Positions 9,140-17,302 of a DNA stretch of 64,000 nt are shown here, in pieces. The first letter of the stretch is position 1; every line of letters begins with the position of its first letter. The notes under the pieces were generated by a model that was given only the letters and a program-made list of their open reading frames with translations, did not search any database and was not told the origin of the DNA. The translations under genes were made by a program, and so were the position numbers. This DNA comes from Dyadobacter fermentans DSM 18053 (GTDB taxonomy: Bacteria > Bacteroidota > Bacteroidia > Cytophagales > Spirosomataceae): contig NC_013037.1 of the NCBI RefSeq assembly GCF_000023125.1, positions 6,488,501 to 6,552,500 on the forward strand, read 5' to 3'.

Positions 9140-10168
9140 ATGCATACTGCCGTTGTGACCAGCCAGGAAATCCAGGCGAAAATTGATTTGAAAACCAAAC
9201 CGCTGGGCGCATTGGGGCAACTTGAAAAGCTGGCTTTTCAGATTGCCTCAGTGCAAACCAGCCTGTCGCCGCAGCTGGTAAACCCGCACATTATTGTGTT
9301 TGCCGCCAGCCACGGCATTGCCTCGCAGGGCGTGAGCGCCTATCCATCGGAAGTGACGCCTCAAATGGTGCTCAATTTTATCGGAGGCGGGGCGGCGATC
9401 AATGTTTTTACCAGGCAGCATGGCATCAAGCTGCTGCTCGTGGACGCGGGTGTGGACTACGATTTTGAAAAAAACGACAAGCTCATCCACGCAAAGGTCG
9501 GTTTCGGTACGAAGAACTTCGCGGAAGCGCCCGCAATGACGGCCGCCGAATGCCGGAAATGCATGGAAAAAGGCGCCGAACTGGTACGGGACGTTCACGA
9601 AACTGGCGCCAACGTGATCGGTTTCGGTGAAATGGGTATTGGAAATACTTCTTCCGCTTCGGCGATCATGAGCCGGTTGCTGGACATCCCGATTGAGGAA
9701 TGCGTCGGCAAAGGCACGGGGCTCAGCGATGCGCAGCTGGCACAAAAAATAGCCGTACTCGCCAGAGCAATGGATTTGCATTATAATGTGGGCGGTGATC
9801 CTGAGTCGGTGCTGGCTACTTTTGGCGGATTTGAAATCGCGATGATGTGCGGCGCGATGCAGGAGGCCGCGCGCCTGGGCATGCTGGTACTTGTGGATGG
9901 TTTCATTGCCTCCGTGAGCTATTTGTGTGCATTCAAAATGAACGCCGACATTCGGCGAAATGCCGTTTTCTGCCATCAGTCGGATGAAAAAGGCCACCGG
10001 TTACTGCTTCAAGCATTGGAAGCCGATGCGCTCCTTTCGCTGGATATGCGGCTGGGCGAGGGGACGGGCTGCGCGCTTGCTTATCCGCTCCTGCAAAGCG
10101 CCGTTGCCTTCCTGAACGAAATGGCGAGTTTTGAAAGCGCGGGTGTAAGTCAAAAAACGGAATATTAA
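9140..10168 (+). CDS. cobT: Nicotinate-nucleotide--dimethylbenzimidazole phosphoribosyltransferase
   Basis: Makes alpha-ribazole phosphate by transferring phosphoribosyl from nicotinate mononucleotide to the lower ligand base. The 342 residues fit the family. Signature stretches are KPLGALGQLEKLA at the N terminus, FAASHGIASQGVSAYP, GEMGIGNTSSASAI in the centre and GEGTGCALAYPLL near the end. The glutamate in GEGTG (near 307) is the expected catalytic base. It starts 2 bases after cobU and ends 4 bases before cobS, the enzyme that uses its product. The base substrate (dimethylbenzimidazole or an adenine-type ligand) cannot be read from the sequence. Confidence 0.96.
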   Translation: MHTAVVTSQEIQAKIDLKTKPLGALGQLEKLAFQIASVQTSLSPQLVNPHIIVFAASHGIASQGVSAYPSEVTPQMVLNFIGGGAAINVFTRQHGIKLLLVDAGVDYDFEKNDKLIHAKVGFGTKNFAEAPAMTAAECRKCMEKGAELVRDVHETGANVIGFGEMGIGNTSSASAIMSRLLDIPIEECVGKGTGLSDAQLAQKIAVLARAMDLHYNVGGDPESVLATFGGFEIAMMCGAMQEAARLGMLVLVDGFIASVSYLCAFKMNADIRRNAVFCHQSDEKGHRLLLQALEADALLSLDMRLGEGTGCALAYPLLQSAVAFLNEMASFESAGVSQKTEY

Positions 10169-10172
10169 GCCC

Positions 10173-10958
10173 ATGGCATACCTACGCCAGCAATTCACGC
10201 TGTTTTTTACGGCATTACAATTTTATACCCGCCTGCCCGCACCGCGGTGGGTGCCGTACCGGCCTGAAAACCTCAGTCTCGCCACCGGCTATCTGCCGTT
10301 GATAGGGTGGATCGTCGGATTAGCGGCGGCTGCAACATGGTTTGTAGCGGATTATCTTGCAAACCCTTCGATAGCTGTTCTCTGCTCGATGATCATTTCC
10401 ATTCTATTAACCGGCGCGTTTCATGAGGATGGTTTTGCCGATGTTTGTGACGGTTTCGGAGGCGGCTGGACGCGCGAAAAAATCCTCGAAATCATGAAGG
10501 ATAGCCGCGTGGGCACGTACGCGTCGGTTGGGTTGGTGTTGATACTCGGGTTGAAATTCCTGCTTTTGCAATCGGTTGCCGGTTTGGAGAGCGGCATGGT
10601 GGGTGCTTTGGTGAGCGGGCATGCTTTGAGCAGGCTGATGCCTGTTTTCATCATTTATACTTTGCCCTATTCGCGAGATACCGATAGCAAGGCAAAGCCC
10701 GTGGCGGAAAAGCCGCCGTTTGCCGTGCTGGCCACGGCCACGTTTTTCGGCGTTCTGCCACTGTTGGCATTTGCATTTCATCTCGGTCAGCCGTTGCTTT
10801 TGGCGGCGATTGTCGTGCTGGGGCTGGTGACGGTACTGCTTGCGCGCTATTTCAGGAAATGGATCGGCGGATATACCGGCGATTGCCTGGGCGCCATTCA
10901 GCAGGTTTGCGAGGTAACATTCTATTTCTTTCTTGTCGTTTTATGGAAATTCTCCTGA
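10173..10958 (+). CDS. cobS: Adenosylcobinamide-GDP ribazoletransferase
   Basis: Inner membrane cobalamin synthase joining adenosylcobinamide-GDP with alpha-ribazole(-phosphate). It is 261 residues long and polytopic, with several predicted membrane spans. The metal and substrate motif HEDGFADVCDGFGGG (near residues 86-100) and IMKDSRVGTYAS match the family pattern HxDGxADxxDG and MKDSRxG. The last 16 bases overlap the phosphatase gene, so the final two loop-assembly functions are coupled. Confidence 0.95.
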   Translation: MAYLRQQFTLFFTALQFYTRLPAPRWVPYRPENLSLATGYLPLIGWIVGLAAAATWFVADYLANPSIAVLCSMIISILLTGAFHEDGFADVCDGFGGGWTREKILEIMKDSRVGTYASVGLVLILGLKFLLLQSVAGLESGMVGALVSGHALSRLMPVFIIYTLPYSRDTDSKAKPVAEKPPFAVLATATFFGVLPLLAFAFHLGQPLLLAAIVVLGLVTVLLARYFRKWIGGYTGDCLGAIQQVCEVTFYFFLVVLWKFS

Positions 10959-11476
10959 TCCGGCACACGACGCCCATTCTTGAACCCGGGCTTATTTACG
11001 GTCGCAAAGACCTTTTGCTGCACGGTGATTTTGTCACCGAGCTCGAAACCGTGCGTGCGCAGGTGGATCACGACCTGGATGTGCTTTATTCGAGTCCGGC
11101 GTTCCGATGTACGGAGCTTGCCGGGGCATTAAGAGCCGATTTTGTCATGGACGACCGTTTGCAGGAGCTCGATTTTGGTGAATGGGAAGGAAAAACGTGG
11201 GACACCGTGGATCAGCCGGCATTGCAAGCCTGGATGGACGACTATGTGAACGTGTGCACGCCCGGCGGCGAGAGCATGATGCAGATGTACGCACGCGTGA
11301 AGGCATTCTGGGAAGAGCTGGGGCGAGCGGAATTTGCCAAAGTGGGCATTGTTACCCACGCCGGCGTGATCAGGATGATCCTCTCTATCGTAAACGGAAC
11401 TGCATTGGGAGAAATTTTTGACATAAAAGTGGCCTACGGGGCCGTGATCCGGGTTCGTTTAGTGGGAAGTAATTAG
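10943..11476 (+). CDS. Alpha-ribazole phosphatase-like histidine phosphatase
   Basis: A phosphoglycerate-mutase-fold phosphatase of 177 residues, likely removing phosphate from alpha-ribazole-5'-phosphate or adenosylcobalamin-5'-phosphate (CobC role). The catalytic N-terminal motif is LIRHTTP (His near 8). The second arginine is in SSPAFRCTELA, the acid is in ELDFGEWEGKTW, and the second histidine is in IVTHAGVIRMI. The ATG at 10943 gives the family start MEILLIRHT. A longer frame from 10859 would run through cobS and is not credible. This is the last gene of the operon; the next gene is 38 bases on and unrelated. Confidence 0.9.
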   Translation: MEILLIRHTTPILEPGLIYGRKDLLLHGDFVTELETVRAQVDHDLDVLYSSPAFRCTELAGALRADFVMDDRLQELDFGEWEGKTWDTVDQPALQAWMDDYVNVCTPGGESMMQMYARVKAFWEELGRAEFAKVGIVTHAGVIRMILSIVNGTALGEIFDIKVAYGAVIRVRLVGSN

Positions 11477-11514
11477 TAATTTGGAATGTAAAATCAATCT
11501 CAAATCATCACGCC

Positions 11515-12078
11515 ATGAGCCAGGATTACATTGATAGCGTCAGAAAGCAGTTTGAATACTATAAAATGCTCGGCGAAAAGACGATCGCGCAGCTGGACGA
11601 CGAGCAGCTTTTCTGGAAATACAATGAGGAAAGCAACAGCATTGCCAGCATCGTGAAGCATTTGTGGGGCAATATGCTCTCCCGCTGGACCGACTTCCTG
11701 ACGTCCGACGGCGAAAAGGAATGGCGCAACCGCGATGCGGAGTTTGATAACGACATCAGCGACCGGATCGAGCTCCTCGCGAAATGGAACGAGGGTTGGG
11801 ACTGCCTTTTCCACGCGCTCGATTCACTGAATGAATCCAATTGGAACACCATCGTTTATATCCGAAACCAGGGACATACCGTGATGGAGGCCATTAACCG
11901 GCAATTGGCGCATTATCCGTACCATGTGGGGCAGATCGTGTTTATCGGGAAAATGGCGCTGGATGACAAATGGTCGTCGCTGTCGATCCCGCGGGGGAAC
12001 TCGCAAAGCTATAACAGCGAGAAATTTGCCCAACCGAAAGCCAGGACGCATTTTACCGACGAGTATCTCAAAAAGTAG
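11515..12078 (+). CDS. DinB/DUF1572 family protein
   Basis: A 187-residue four-helix-bundle protein of the DinB-like superfamily. Three histidines expected to bind a divalent metal are visible in SIVKHLWGN (near 51), in the HTVMEAINRQLAHYPYH region (near 135 and 139) and in the same helix. Members of this superfamily include thiol-dependent S-transferases and detoxification enzymes, but the DUF1572 subgroup has no assigned reaction. It stands alone, 38 bases after the cobalamin operon, and is convergent with the short anti-sigma-like gene, ending 9 bases before that gene's stop. Confidence 0.8.
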   Translation: MSQDYIDSVRKQFEYYKMLGEKTIAQLDDEQLFWKYNEESNSIASIVKHLWGNMLSRWTDFLTSDGEKEWRNRDAEFDNDISDRIELLAKWNEGWDCLFHALDSLNESNWNTIVYIRNQGHTVMEAINRQLAHYPYHVGQIVFIGKMALDDKWSSLSIPRGNSQSYNSEKFAQPKARTHFTDEYLKK

Positions 12079-12087
12079 GGGAGGTAA

Positions 12088-12432
12088 TCAGGACGCGAAC
12101 CAGTAAATGGCCCAGGCTGCGAGCAATGCCGCCAGCGCCGCGGCGATTTGAATAAAACTGCTTTTACGATAAAATGGCAGCGGAGGCGCTTCGGCCGTTT
12201 CTTCTGCGACCATGCTTTGGCGCAATCGCCCCAGCAGCCTGCTCGAAACGGCAGGTTCTATTTCCTCGCTTTTGGTGAAGATTTTACCGGCTTCCGAAGT
12301 CATCACTTCGTCGAAAACCCACTTGCCGGCAGGCGTTTGCAGGTGCCGGAGCAGTTCGTCCTGCTCGTGACCGTCGCATTGGTTCGAGATGTATTTGTAA
12401 ACGAGATTCCGGATATGAATTTCTTTGTCCAT
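12088..12432 (-). CDS. Short FecR-like anti-sigma protein lacking the periplasmic domain
   Basis: A 114-residue protein that resembles only the cytoplasmic part and membrane helix of a FecR-type anti-sigma factor. Residues 1-50 (IHIRNLVYKYISNQCDGHEQDELLRHL) look like the DUF4880/anti-sigma N-terminal region, including the typical short linker and WVFDEV. One hydrophobic helix (about 91-112, QIAAALAALLAAWAIYWF) ends the protein. Normal FecR proteins have 300-400 residues with a periplasmic FecR domain, which is missing here. The start lies 23 bases after the stop of the truncated sigma gene, so the two form one operon. No TonB-dependent receptor is near. It may be a decaying pair or a minimal regulator. 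Confidence 0.65.
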   Translation of the reverse strand: MDKEIHIRNLVYKYISNQCDGHEQDELLRHLQTPAGKWVFDEVMTSEAGKIFTKSEEIEPAVSSRLLGRLRQSMVAEETAEAPPLPFYRKSSFIQIAAALAALLAAWAIYWFAS

Positions 12433-12455
12433 CTATCTGGCCCGGCTTGGAGCGA

Positions 12456-12758
12456 TCAAAGTTGCAGTACGGCCTGTTCTTTTCCCGCTCGCGTGAGCAT
12501 GTGAAAGATGTGGCTTTTGCAGATTTTGAGCAGGTAGCATTTCAACGACGACTCGTTGTTCAGGCAATCGCGGTTTTCCCACAATTTCAGGAATACATCG
12601 TGAACGGCTTCTTCGGCATGTTCTTTGGACTTTAAAAACCGTAATGCGAAGCGGAACAGATAAGCGTGGTAGGTTTCATAAACCCTTGTGAATGAAGGTA
12701 TGTCGCCATTGCGGATGCTTGCTGCAAGGATGTGATCCTGCACGATCGGTTCTTTCAT
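12456..12758 (-). CDS. ECF sigma factor-like protein with region 2 only (truncated)
   Basis: A 100-residue protein matching sigma-70 region 2 of FecI-like ECF factors: FTRVYETYHAYLFRFALRFLKSKEHAEEAVHDVFLKLWENRD is the classic core-binding and -10 recognition stretch. The protein stops just after the LLKICKSHIFHML helix. Region 4, which normally adds about 70 residues and recognises the -35 element, is absent, and the 23-base gap to the next gene leaves no room for a remnant. Either a deletion fused the operon and inactivated the factor, or the protein works without region 4. The reading frame is intact, which allows the second reading. Confidence 0.72.
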   Translation of the reverse strand: MKEPIVQDHILAASIRNGDIPSFTRVYETYHAYLFRFALRFLKSKEHAEEAVHDVFLKLWENRDCLNNESSLKCYLLKICKSHIFHMLTRAGKEQAVLQL

Positions 12759-12949
12759 ATTTCAGTTTCTGCGGGCTACGTTCTGAATTTCAGTTATAAG
12801 CAAGTTACTAATAATTTCTACTTTTTGTAACCTAAAACGCAATAGAAACACATCCATTGTGTCGCCTCCCTGATATGATATTTGGCTGATGGCGCAAATG
12901 CCCCCTAACACTGCCGTATTTACACAGCGCTTGCCGCTCCGGCACCTGC

Positions 12950-12957
12950 TAGTTTTG
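12950..12957 (+). promoter_or_regulatory. Candidate Bacteroidetes -7 element upstream of the DoxX-like gene
   Basis: The octamer TAGTTTTG fits the phylum consensus TAnnTTTG and lies 42 bases before the ATG at 13000. No TTTG is seen 19-21 bases upstream, so only half of the promoter is supported. The same octamer occurs before the AraC gene at 19418. Confidence 0.4.
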
Positions 12958-12999
12958 TATCATTCAATCAAACAAAACTTATATAAACCGGAAGAAATC

Positions 13000-13404
13000 A
13001 TGGAAGCTACATTTGTTACCCAGGACACAAAGCCCCGCACTGACAAAGTTGCCATTATCGGCAAGATAATCAGCATTTTATGCATTCTGTTCCTCCTCGT
13101 CGATGCCGTGATGAAGGTGATCGAGCACCCGCTTTCGATGGAAGGATCGGTGGCGCTGGGCTGGCCCGCGGATCAGGTGCAGAGCATCGGGATCGCACTG
13201 CTGGTATCTACGATCCTTTACATTATTCCCCGCACAGCCATTCTGGGGGCGATTTTGATCACCGGTTACCTTGGCGGCGCCATTGCGGTGATGGTAATGG
13301 CAAAGCAATCGCTGTCCTTCGCGGCAACGTTGGGTGTGCTCGTGTGGGCGGGTATGTACCTGCGCGACGCGCAATTGCGGGCGATGATTCCGTTCAGGAA
13401 ATAG
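13000..13404 (+). CDS. DoxX-like membrane protein (DUF4870/DoxX_2 type)
   Basis: A 134-residue integral membrane protein with four hydrophobic segments (about residues 20-40, 63-83, 86-106 and 108-125). The arrangement, including the segment IGIALLVSTILYIIPRTAILGAILITGYLGGAI, is that of the small DoxX-like family. Its members are of unknown biochemical function, some tied to redox homeostasis. ATG 13000 is chosen over an in-frame ATG at 12889 because the segment between contains a promoter-like octamer and encodes no conserved residues. It is followed by a strong hairpin terminator. Confidence 0.78.
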   Translation: MEATFVTQDTKPRTDKVAIIGKIISILCILFLLVDAVMKVIEHPLSMEGSVALGWPADQVQSIGIALLVSTILYIIPRTAILGAILITGYLGGAIAVMVMAKQSLSFAATLGVLVWAGMYLRDAQLRAMIPFRK

Positions 13405-13434
13405 GGGTCAGGTTACATTTCATCGACAATATTT

Positions 13435-13458
13435 AAGGCCGGGGCGATTCCCGGCCTT
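13435..13458 (+). terminator. Hairpin terminator after the DoxX-like gene
   Basis: Perfect 9-bp inverted repeat AAGGCCGGG / CCCGGCCTT with a six-base loop, 31 bases after the stop and followed by TATTGTTGTT. It can serve the plus-strand gene. The trailing T content is only moderate. Confidence 0.75.
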
Positions 13459-13461
13459 ATT

Positions 13462-13677
13462 GTTGTTACATGCCTATGGCATTTTGCGAAACACATTCTG
13501 CATAATTTCTACCAATACTACATCGCCAACGCGATTTAACACATTACTCATGAGAGTAGTACTCCCTGGGCAGTGTCCGATGCGGCGGTCGTCCGCAGTC
13601 CTAAGTGCCTTAGGCACGTAACCTGGGTATCAAACCAATTTTCGAACGATTTCAAAATGCCGTAGGCATGTAACAAC
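13462..13677. repeat. REP/MITE-like palindromic element in the DoxX-phospholipase gap
   Basis: The 216-base element is bounded by 25-bp inverted copies at 13462-13486 and 13653-13677 that differ at one position. Their core is ATGCC(A/G)TAGGCATGTAAC. A third related palindrome, GTGCCTTAGGCAC with trailing GTAAC, lies inside at 13605-13622. A small stem TGCGG/CCGCA is also present near 13581-13597. There is no coding potential. The repeated TGCCnTAGGCA core, in both orientations, looks like a dispersed intergenic repeat; copies elsewhere in the genome cannot be seen here. Confidence 0.6.
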
Positions 13678-13682
13678 ATCCG

Positions 13683-16190
13683 CTATACAACGCCACCCAT
13701 CAGCGGATCGGTTTTCGTGACGGCACCGGTTTCCACATGCCCGGCGAATCGCTCTTCATAACCTTCATAACCTTTTGCCTTCACACTGAAATCGTACCAT
13801 TGGAATGATTTGCCCAGGTCCAGCACAAGCGAAGCCTTCCCGCCAACGGCGAATTTCTTGTTTTTAACGCCGGTTTTATAACTATTATCGCCTATTACCA
13901 CGTCGTGAGTCCTGAAATCGAGGTTTTCGATCGTTACCACCACATTGCCGGTTGGCTTGGAGGATTTTACCTCGTATTCACAGCTGACTTTCAGTTTCGG
14001 GTTCGCATGATCGCCCATGAACTCGCGGTAGAAGCCATTGGGCCCGTACACGCGGAGGTGATAGGCATTGTTTTCAAAATCAGCCAGTTGCCATGCGTCG
14101 GTGAGCTGGTCGCCTGCGGCAACGCTGTAATCCCAGGAGCGCAGCTTTTCGTTGCGGTAAGGCTTCATCGCATACACGCGAAAGGGGATACCGCTCGATT
14201 TTGTGCCAAAAACCTGATTTCCAGCCTTAAACGTCAGCTCAAATGTGCCTGCCGTTCTGCCAGGCTGCGCATTCACAAACGGCTCGTAAGGCAATGCGCA
14301 AGCCGGGCGCACGCCTTTTTCCTGCGTCGGGAACAATGCCGATTTCCGCGGATCTTTATTCAGCTCCGCGAGTTCGGCCGCGCCAAGCTTCCTGAAATTC
14401 TCCGGGGCCTGCTTGAATTGCGCCTGGTGAATGCTTTCGATAAATGGCTTTTGCTGCAAGAAAACCGGCTTTTCGATCTTCTCGCCATTGTAGGGCCGGA
14501 AAACAGACGTAAGGTCGCCGCAGATCGTGCGACGCCATTGGGTGATGTTTTCTTCCTGGATTTTCTTGTTGAACTTCTTTTGAAGGAAGTTTTCCAGGAA
14601 CTGCAATGAGGACGTGTGGTCAAATACTTCTGAATTTACATAACCGCCTCTCGACCAGGGGGATGCGATGATCATCGGCACGCGGTAACCCAGGCCGATG
14701 GAGCCTTCGCGGATACTGGCCAGGTTGGCCGACGGGTTGGTCTGCTGATCGGCCAATGCGAAATCCATTTTGGGATCAATGCCCGCAGAGACTTTTCCGG
14801 TGTTTTCTTTGTAGGGATTTGGAACCGTAAATGGCGGTAAATGGTCGAAATAGCCGTCATTTTCGTCGTAGGTCACGATGAAAATCGTTTTTTTCCAAAC
14901 ATCCGGGTTTTGAAGCAAAATCTCCATCGCCTCGCTCACATACCACGGCCCGAACCACGGCTCGCCGGGATGGTCCGAAAAGCGCGCAGGCGACATCAGC
15001 CACGAAACCGTGGGCAGCGTCCCATTTTTGACATCCTCACGGAACTGGTGAAAAATATCGCCTTTCGGTACATTCAGCGTCCGTCCGGTGCCGTTGTCGG
15101 AATACTCCATTGAGGTCAGCTCGTGGAAATGCGGGTCGTTGCTATTTGTAGTGAATGCCTTGTCGTTCAGTTTTTTATCCTTGTCCGAAAGGCTGGCCAG
15201 CGTTTCCTTATTGAACTTCGTTTGTGCGGTTTCAATGTTTTTCAGGAGCCTTTTCGCCGCGGCAAGCCGGGTCGCGGCGCGCGGGTCGGCAGCTGCTTCT
15301 TTTTCAAGATCGGCGATCGTCTGCACGACCGTTTGCCGCTTGTTTTCAAGATTCACGAACCCGCCTTCATGGAAACGCACGTTGTAGGCTTTGAAATACT
15401 CCAGAACATTCGTGCCGAAGTTGCTCAGCCACTGACTTTCCTCGCCTTTGAGGCCGTAACCCATCGTAAGCTCGTTCTGGTAAACCTTCCAGCTGACGCC
15501 GTTTTCTTCAAGGCGTTCGGGATATGTTTTCCAGGTTAGTTCGGGGTATTCGTAATTACTGATGTTCCACAAATGCGCTATGCCGGACGGTTCGTTTTTG
15601 TCGCGTACCGTGCCGGTCATCCAGTAGTAGCGGTTGGGGTGCGTACCCGTGATGCTCGAACAGAAATTGTGGTCGCAAACGGTAAATGCGTCGGCAAGTG
15701 AATAATAGAACGGGAAATCGGTGCGGTCGCAATAACCCATTGTGAGCGGAATGTGCGCGTATTGCTTGTTGCGCGGCGCTTTCACGTCGAGCCAGCGGTC
15801 GTATTTTCCGTCGTTCATGGCGTCGGTCTGGTCGGTCCATCCGTGCGGAATGGAGCCCATCCAGGCCACTTTGGTATCTTTTACGTCCAGGCGGAACGGG
15901 CCATACGTGTCGCCGGCCTTGTTGGTCTGAAACCAAACCTTGTTTTGATCGGCGAGGTCGATGGCGCGCGGGTCGTTGAAGCCGCGGACGCCCTGCAGCA
16001 TGCCCAACTGGTGATCGAACGAGCGGTTTTCCTGCATGAGGAACACAATATGCTCGGCGTCGTAGAACGTGCTGCCGGGCGCCGGGTCAATGGCCAGGGC
16101 CTTTTGTATAACGGGCGGGAGTGAATTAGCCATCGCGCCCGTGCCGGCGAGCAGGGCGGCTTTTCTGAGAAAATCTCTTCTGGAATCCAT
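13683..16190 (-). CDS. Phosphocholine-specific phospholipase C, TAT-secreted
   Basis: An 835-residue secreted esterase of the acid phosphatase/phospholipase C superfamily (PlcH/PlcN type) that splits phosphatidylcholine or sphingomyelin. The N terminus SRRDFLRKAALLAGTGAMA is a twin-arginine signal. The catalytic domain starts with HIVFLMQENRSFDHQLG and continues with TGTHPNRYYWMTG and FIVTYDENDGYFDHLPP, which carry the family's active-site and metal or substrate residues. Two small beta domains at the C terminus (about 620-830) are typical of the bacterial enzymes. It is a single-gene unit downstream of nothing obvious; its 3' end abuts the palindromic repeat. Confidence 0.92.
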   Translation of the reverse strand: MDSRRDFLRKAALLAGTGAMANSLPPVIQKALAIDPAPGSTFYDAEHIVFLMQENRSFDHQLGMLQGVRGFNDPRAIDLADQNKVWFQTNKAGDTYGPFRLDVKDTKVAWMGSIPHGWTDQTDAMNDGKYDRWLDVKAPRNKQYAHIPLTMGYCDRTDFPFYYSLADAFTVCDHNFCSSITGTHPNRYYWMTGTVRDKNEPSGIAHLWNISNYEYPELTWKTYPERLEENGVSWKVYQNELTMGYGLKGEESQWLSNFGTNVLEYFKAYNVRFHEGGFVNLENKRQTVVQTIADLEKEAAADPRAATRLAAAKRLLKNIETAQTKFNKETLASLSDKDKKLNDKAFTTNSNDPHFHELTSMEYSDNGTGRTLNVPKGDIFHQFREDVKNGTLPTVSWLMSPARFSDHPGEPWFGPWYVSEAMEILLQNPDVWKKTIFIVTYDENDGYFDHLPPFTVPNPYKENTGKVSAGIDPKMDFALADQQTNPSANLASIREGSIGLGYRVPMIIASPWSRGGYVNSEVFDHTSSLQFLENFLQKKFNKKIQEENITQWRRTICGDLTSVFRPYNGEKIEKPVFLQQKPFIESIHQAQFKQAPENFRKLGAAELAELNKDPRKSALFPTQEKGVRPACALPYEPFVNAQPGRTAGTFELTFKAGNQVFGTKSSGIPFRVYAMKPYRNEKLRSWDYSVAAGDQLTDAWQLADFENNAYHLRVYGPNGFYREFMGDHANPKLKVSCEYEVKSSKPTGNVVVTIENLDFRTHDVVIGDNSYKTGVKNKKFAVGGKASLVLDLGKSFQWYDFSVKAKGYEGYEERFAGHVETGAVTKTDPLMGGVV

Positions 16191-16289
16191 TACTATCAGT
16201 GAGTTTAGGACGTCAAAATTACCCCCGGCGCCAATACCCCGTGTTACCCGAAGATTATCATTTGAACGTGGCTTTTGAGCAGCAGCCGG

Positions 16290-17258
16290 TTATTTGGCTG
16301 GCGTGATCACGATGTTGCGGTATTCTACCGGGCCGTGGTCGCCCTGGATGTACAGCGGGCCGGGCTCGCCTTCGTTGCTATCCAGCGCGCCGCCGGTAAT
16401 TCCGGGGATTTCCTGGTTGCTGATCACCGTTTTGCCGTTCGCAACAAGCGTAAGCATGCGGCCTACCAATGTGATATCGAACGTGTTCCATTCGCCGGCG
16501 TCTTTGGCGACCATTTCGCTTGGGGTGATAAAACCGTAAACGGCGCCCATTTGATCGAGCGAGGGCTCCATGCCTTTGCCATCGGTGATCTGCACTTCGT
16601 AGCGGCCGCGCAGGTACACGCCGCTGTTGCTGCCTTTGGGAATGCGGAACTCGATATGCAGCTTGAAATCACCGAATTTCTGGTCGGTAACCAGGTTAGC
16701 ACCGGATTTGGGGCTGCGCAGAATGCCGTTTTCGGCTACCCACTGGTTTTCGCCGGTGGCATGCCAGCCTTTGATCTCGTTACCGCCTGTGAGTTTGATG
16801 GGCGCTCCCCATGCAGGCGTGGGTTTGCCGCGTAGCGAAGGCGCACGCACGCCTTTGTAGCTGTAAGACTTGCCGTCCGGCGTGACCAGCGTGCCCGTAA
16901 TGGCATCGCCCGACACGGTCCCTTCCACTTTCAGGTCGCTCTCCCCATGTTCCCATTGCGGCGGGATCGCGAAATCGAACTTTCCATCCTTGAAATGCAC
17001 CACGGAAATAGGCCGGGCGCTGCCGGAAAAACCGGTAAACTGCCCCACGAGTGTTTTGGTGCCCGAGTGGCGCACTTCCAGCCAGGATGGCAGCACTTTG
17101 CCATTTGCATCTACGGAAATGTCCCATCGTCCTTCGATCGGCGAGGCGAGAGGAGCATTGTCGGCTTGGGTCGGAAAGGCGGCCATCAGCAGCGCAGCCG
17201 CCGAAAGCACGAAGCGCCGGGTAGTCCGGTACAGGTTGGTTTGGAATACTTTCTTCAT
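16290..17258 (-). CDS. Secreted DUF1080 (3-keto-disaccharide hydrolase-like) protein with N-terminal extension
   Basis: A 322-residue exported protein. A signal peptide (about residues 1-32) ends near FPTQADN. Residues 38-140 form a beta-rich segment (IEGRWDISVDANGK onward) resembling a small lipocalin-like domain. Residues 150-322 form the DUF1080 concanavalin-like fold, with WVAENGILRSPKSG, HIEFRIPKGSNSGVYLRG and WNTFDITLVGR as recognisable stretches. Some members hydrolyse 3-keto-glycosides, but substrate prediction is not possible here. A second DUF1080 protein lies at 35196-35918 without the extension. Confidence 0.87.
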   Translation of the reverse strand: MKKVFQTNLYRTTRRFVLSAAALLMAAFPTQADNAPLASPIEGRWDISVDANGKVLPSWLEVRHSGTKTLVGQFTGFSGSARPISVVHFKDGKFDFAIPPQWEHGESDLKVEGTVSGDAITGTLVTPDGKSYSYKGVRAPSLRGKPTPAWGAPIKLTGGNEIKGWHATGENQWVAENGILRSPKSGANLVTDQKFGDFKLHIEFRIPKGSNSGVYLRGRYEVQITDGKGMEPSLDQMGAVYGFITPSEMVAKDAGEWNTFDITLVGRMLTLVANGKTVISNQEIPGITGGALDSNEGEPGPLYIQGDHGPVEYRNIVITPAK

Positions 17259-17302
17259 AAATTTTTAAGGTATTAAAGGTTAGGGAAAGTTAGAGATAAA
17301 AA

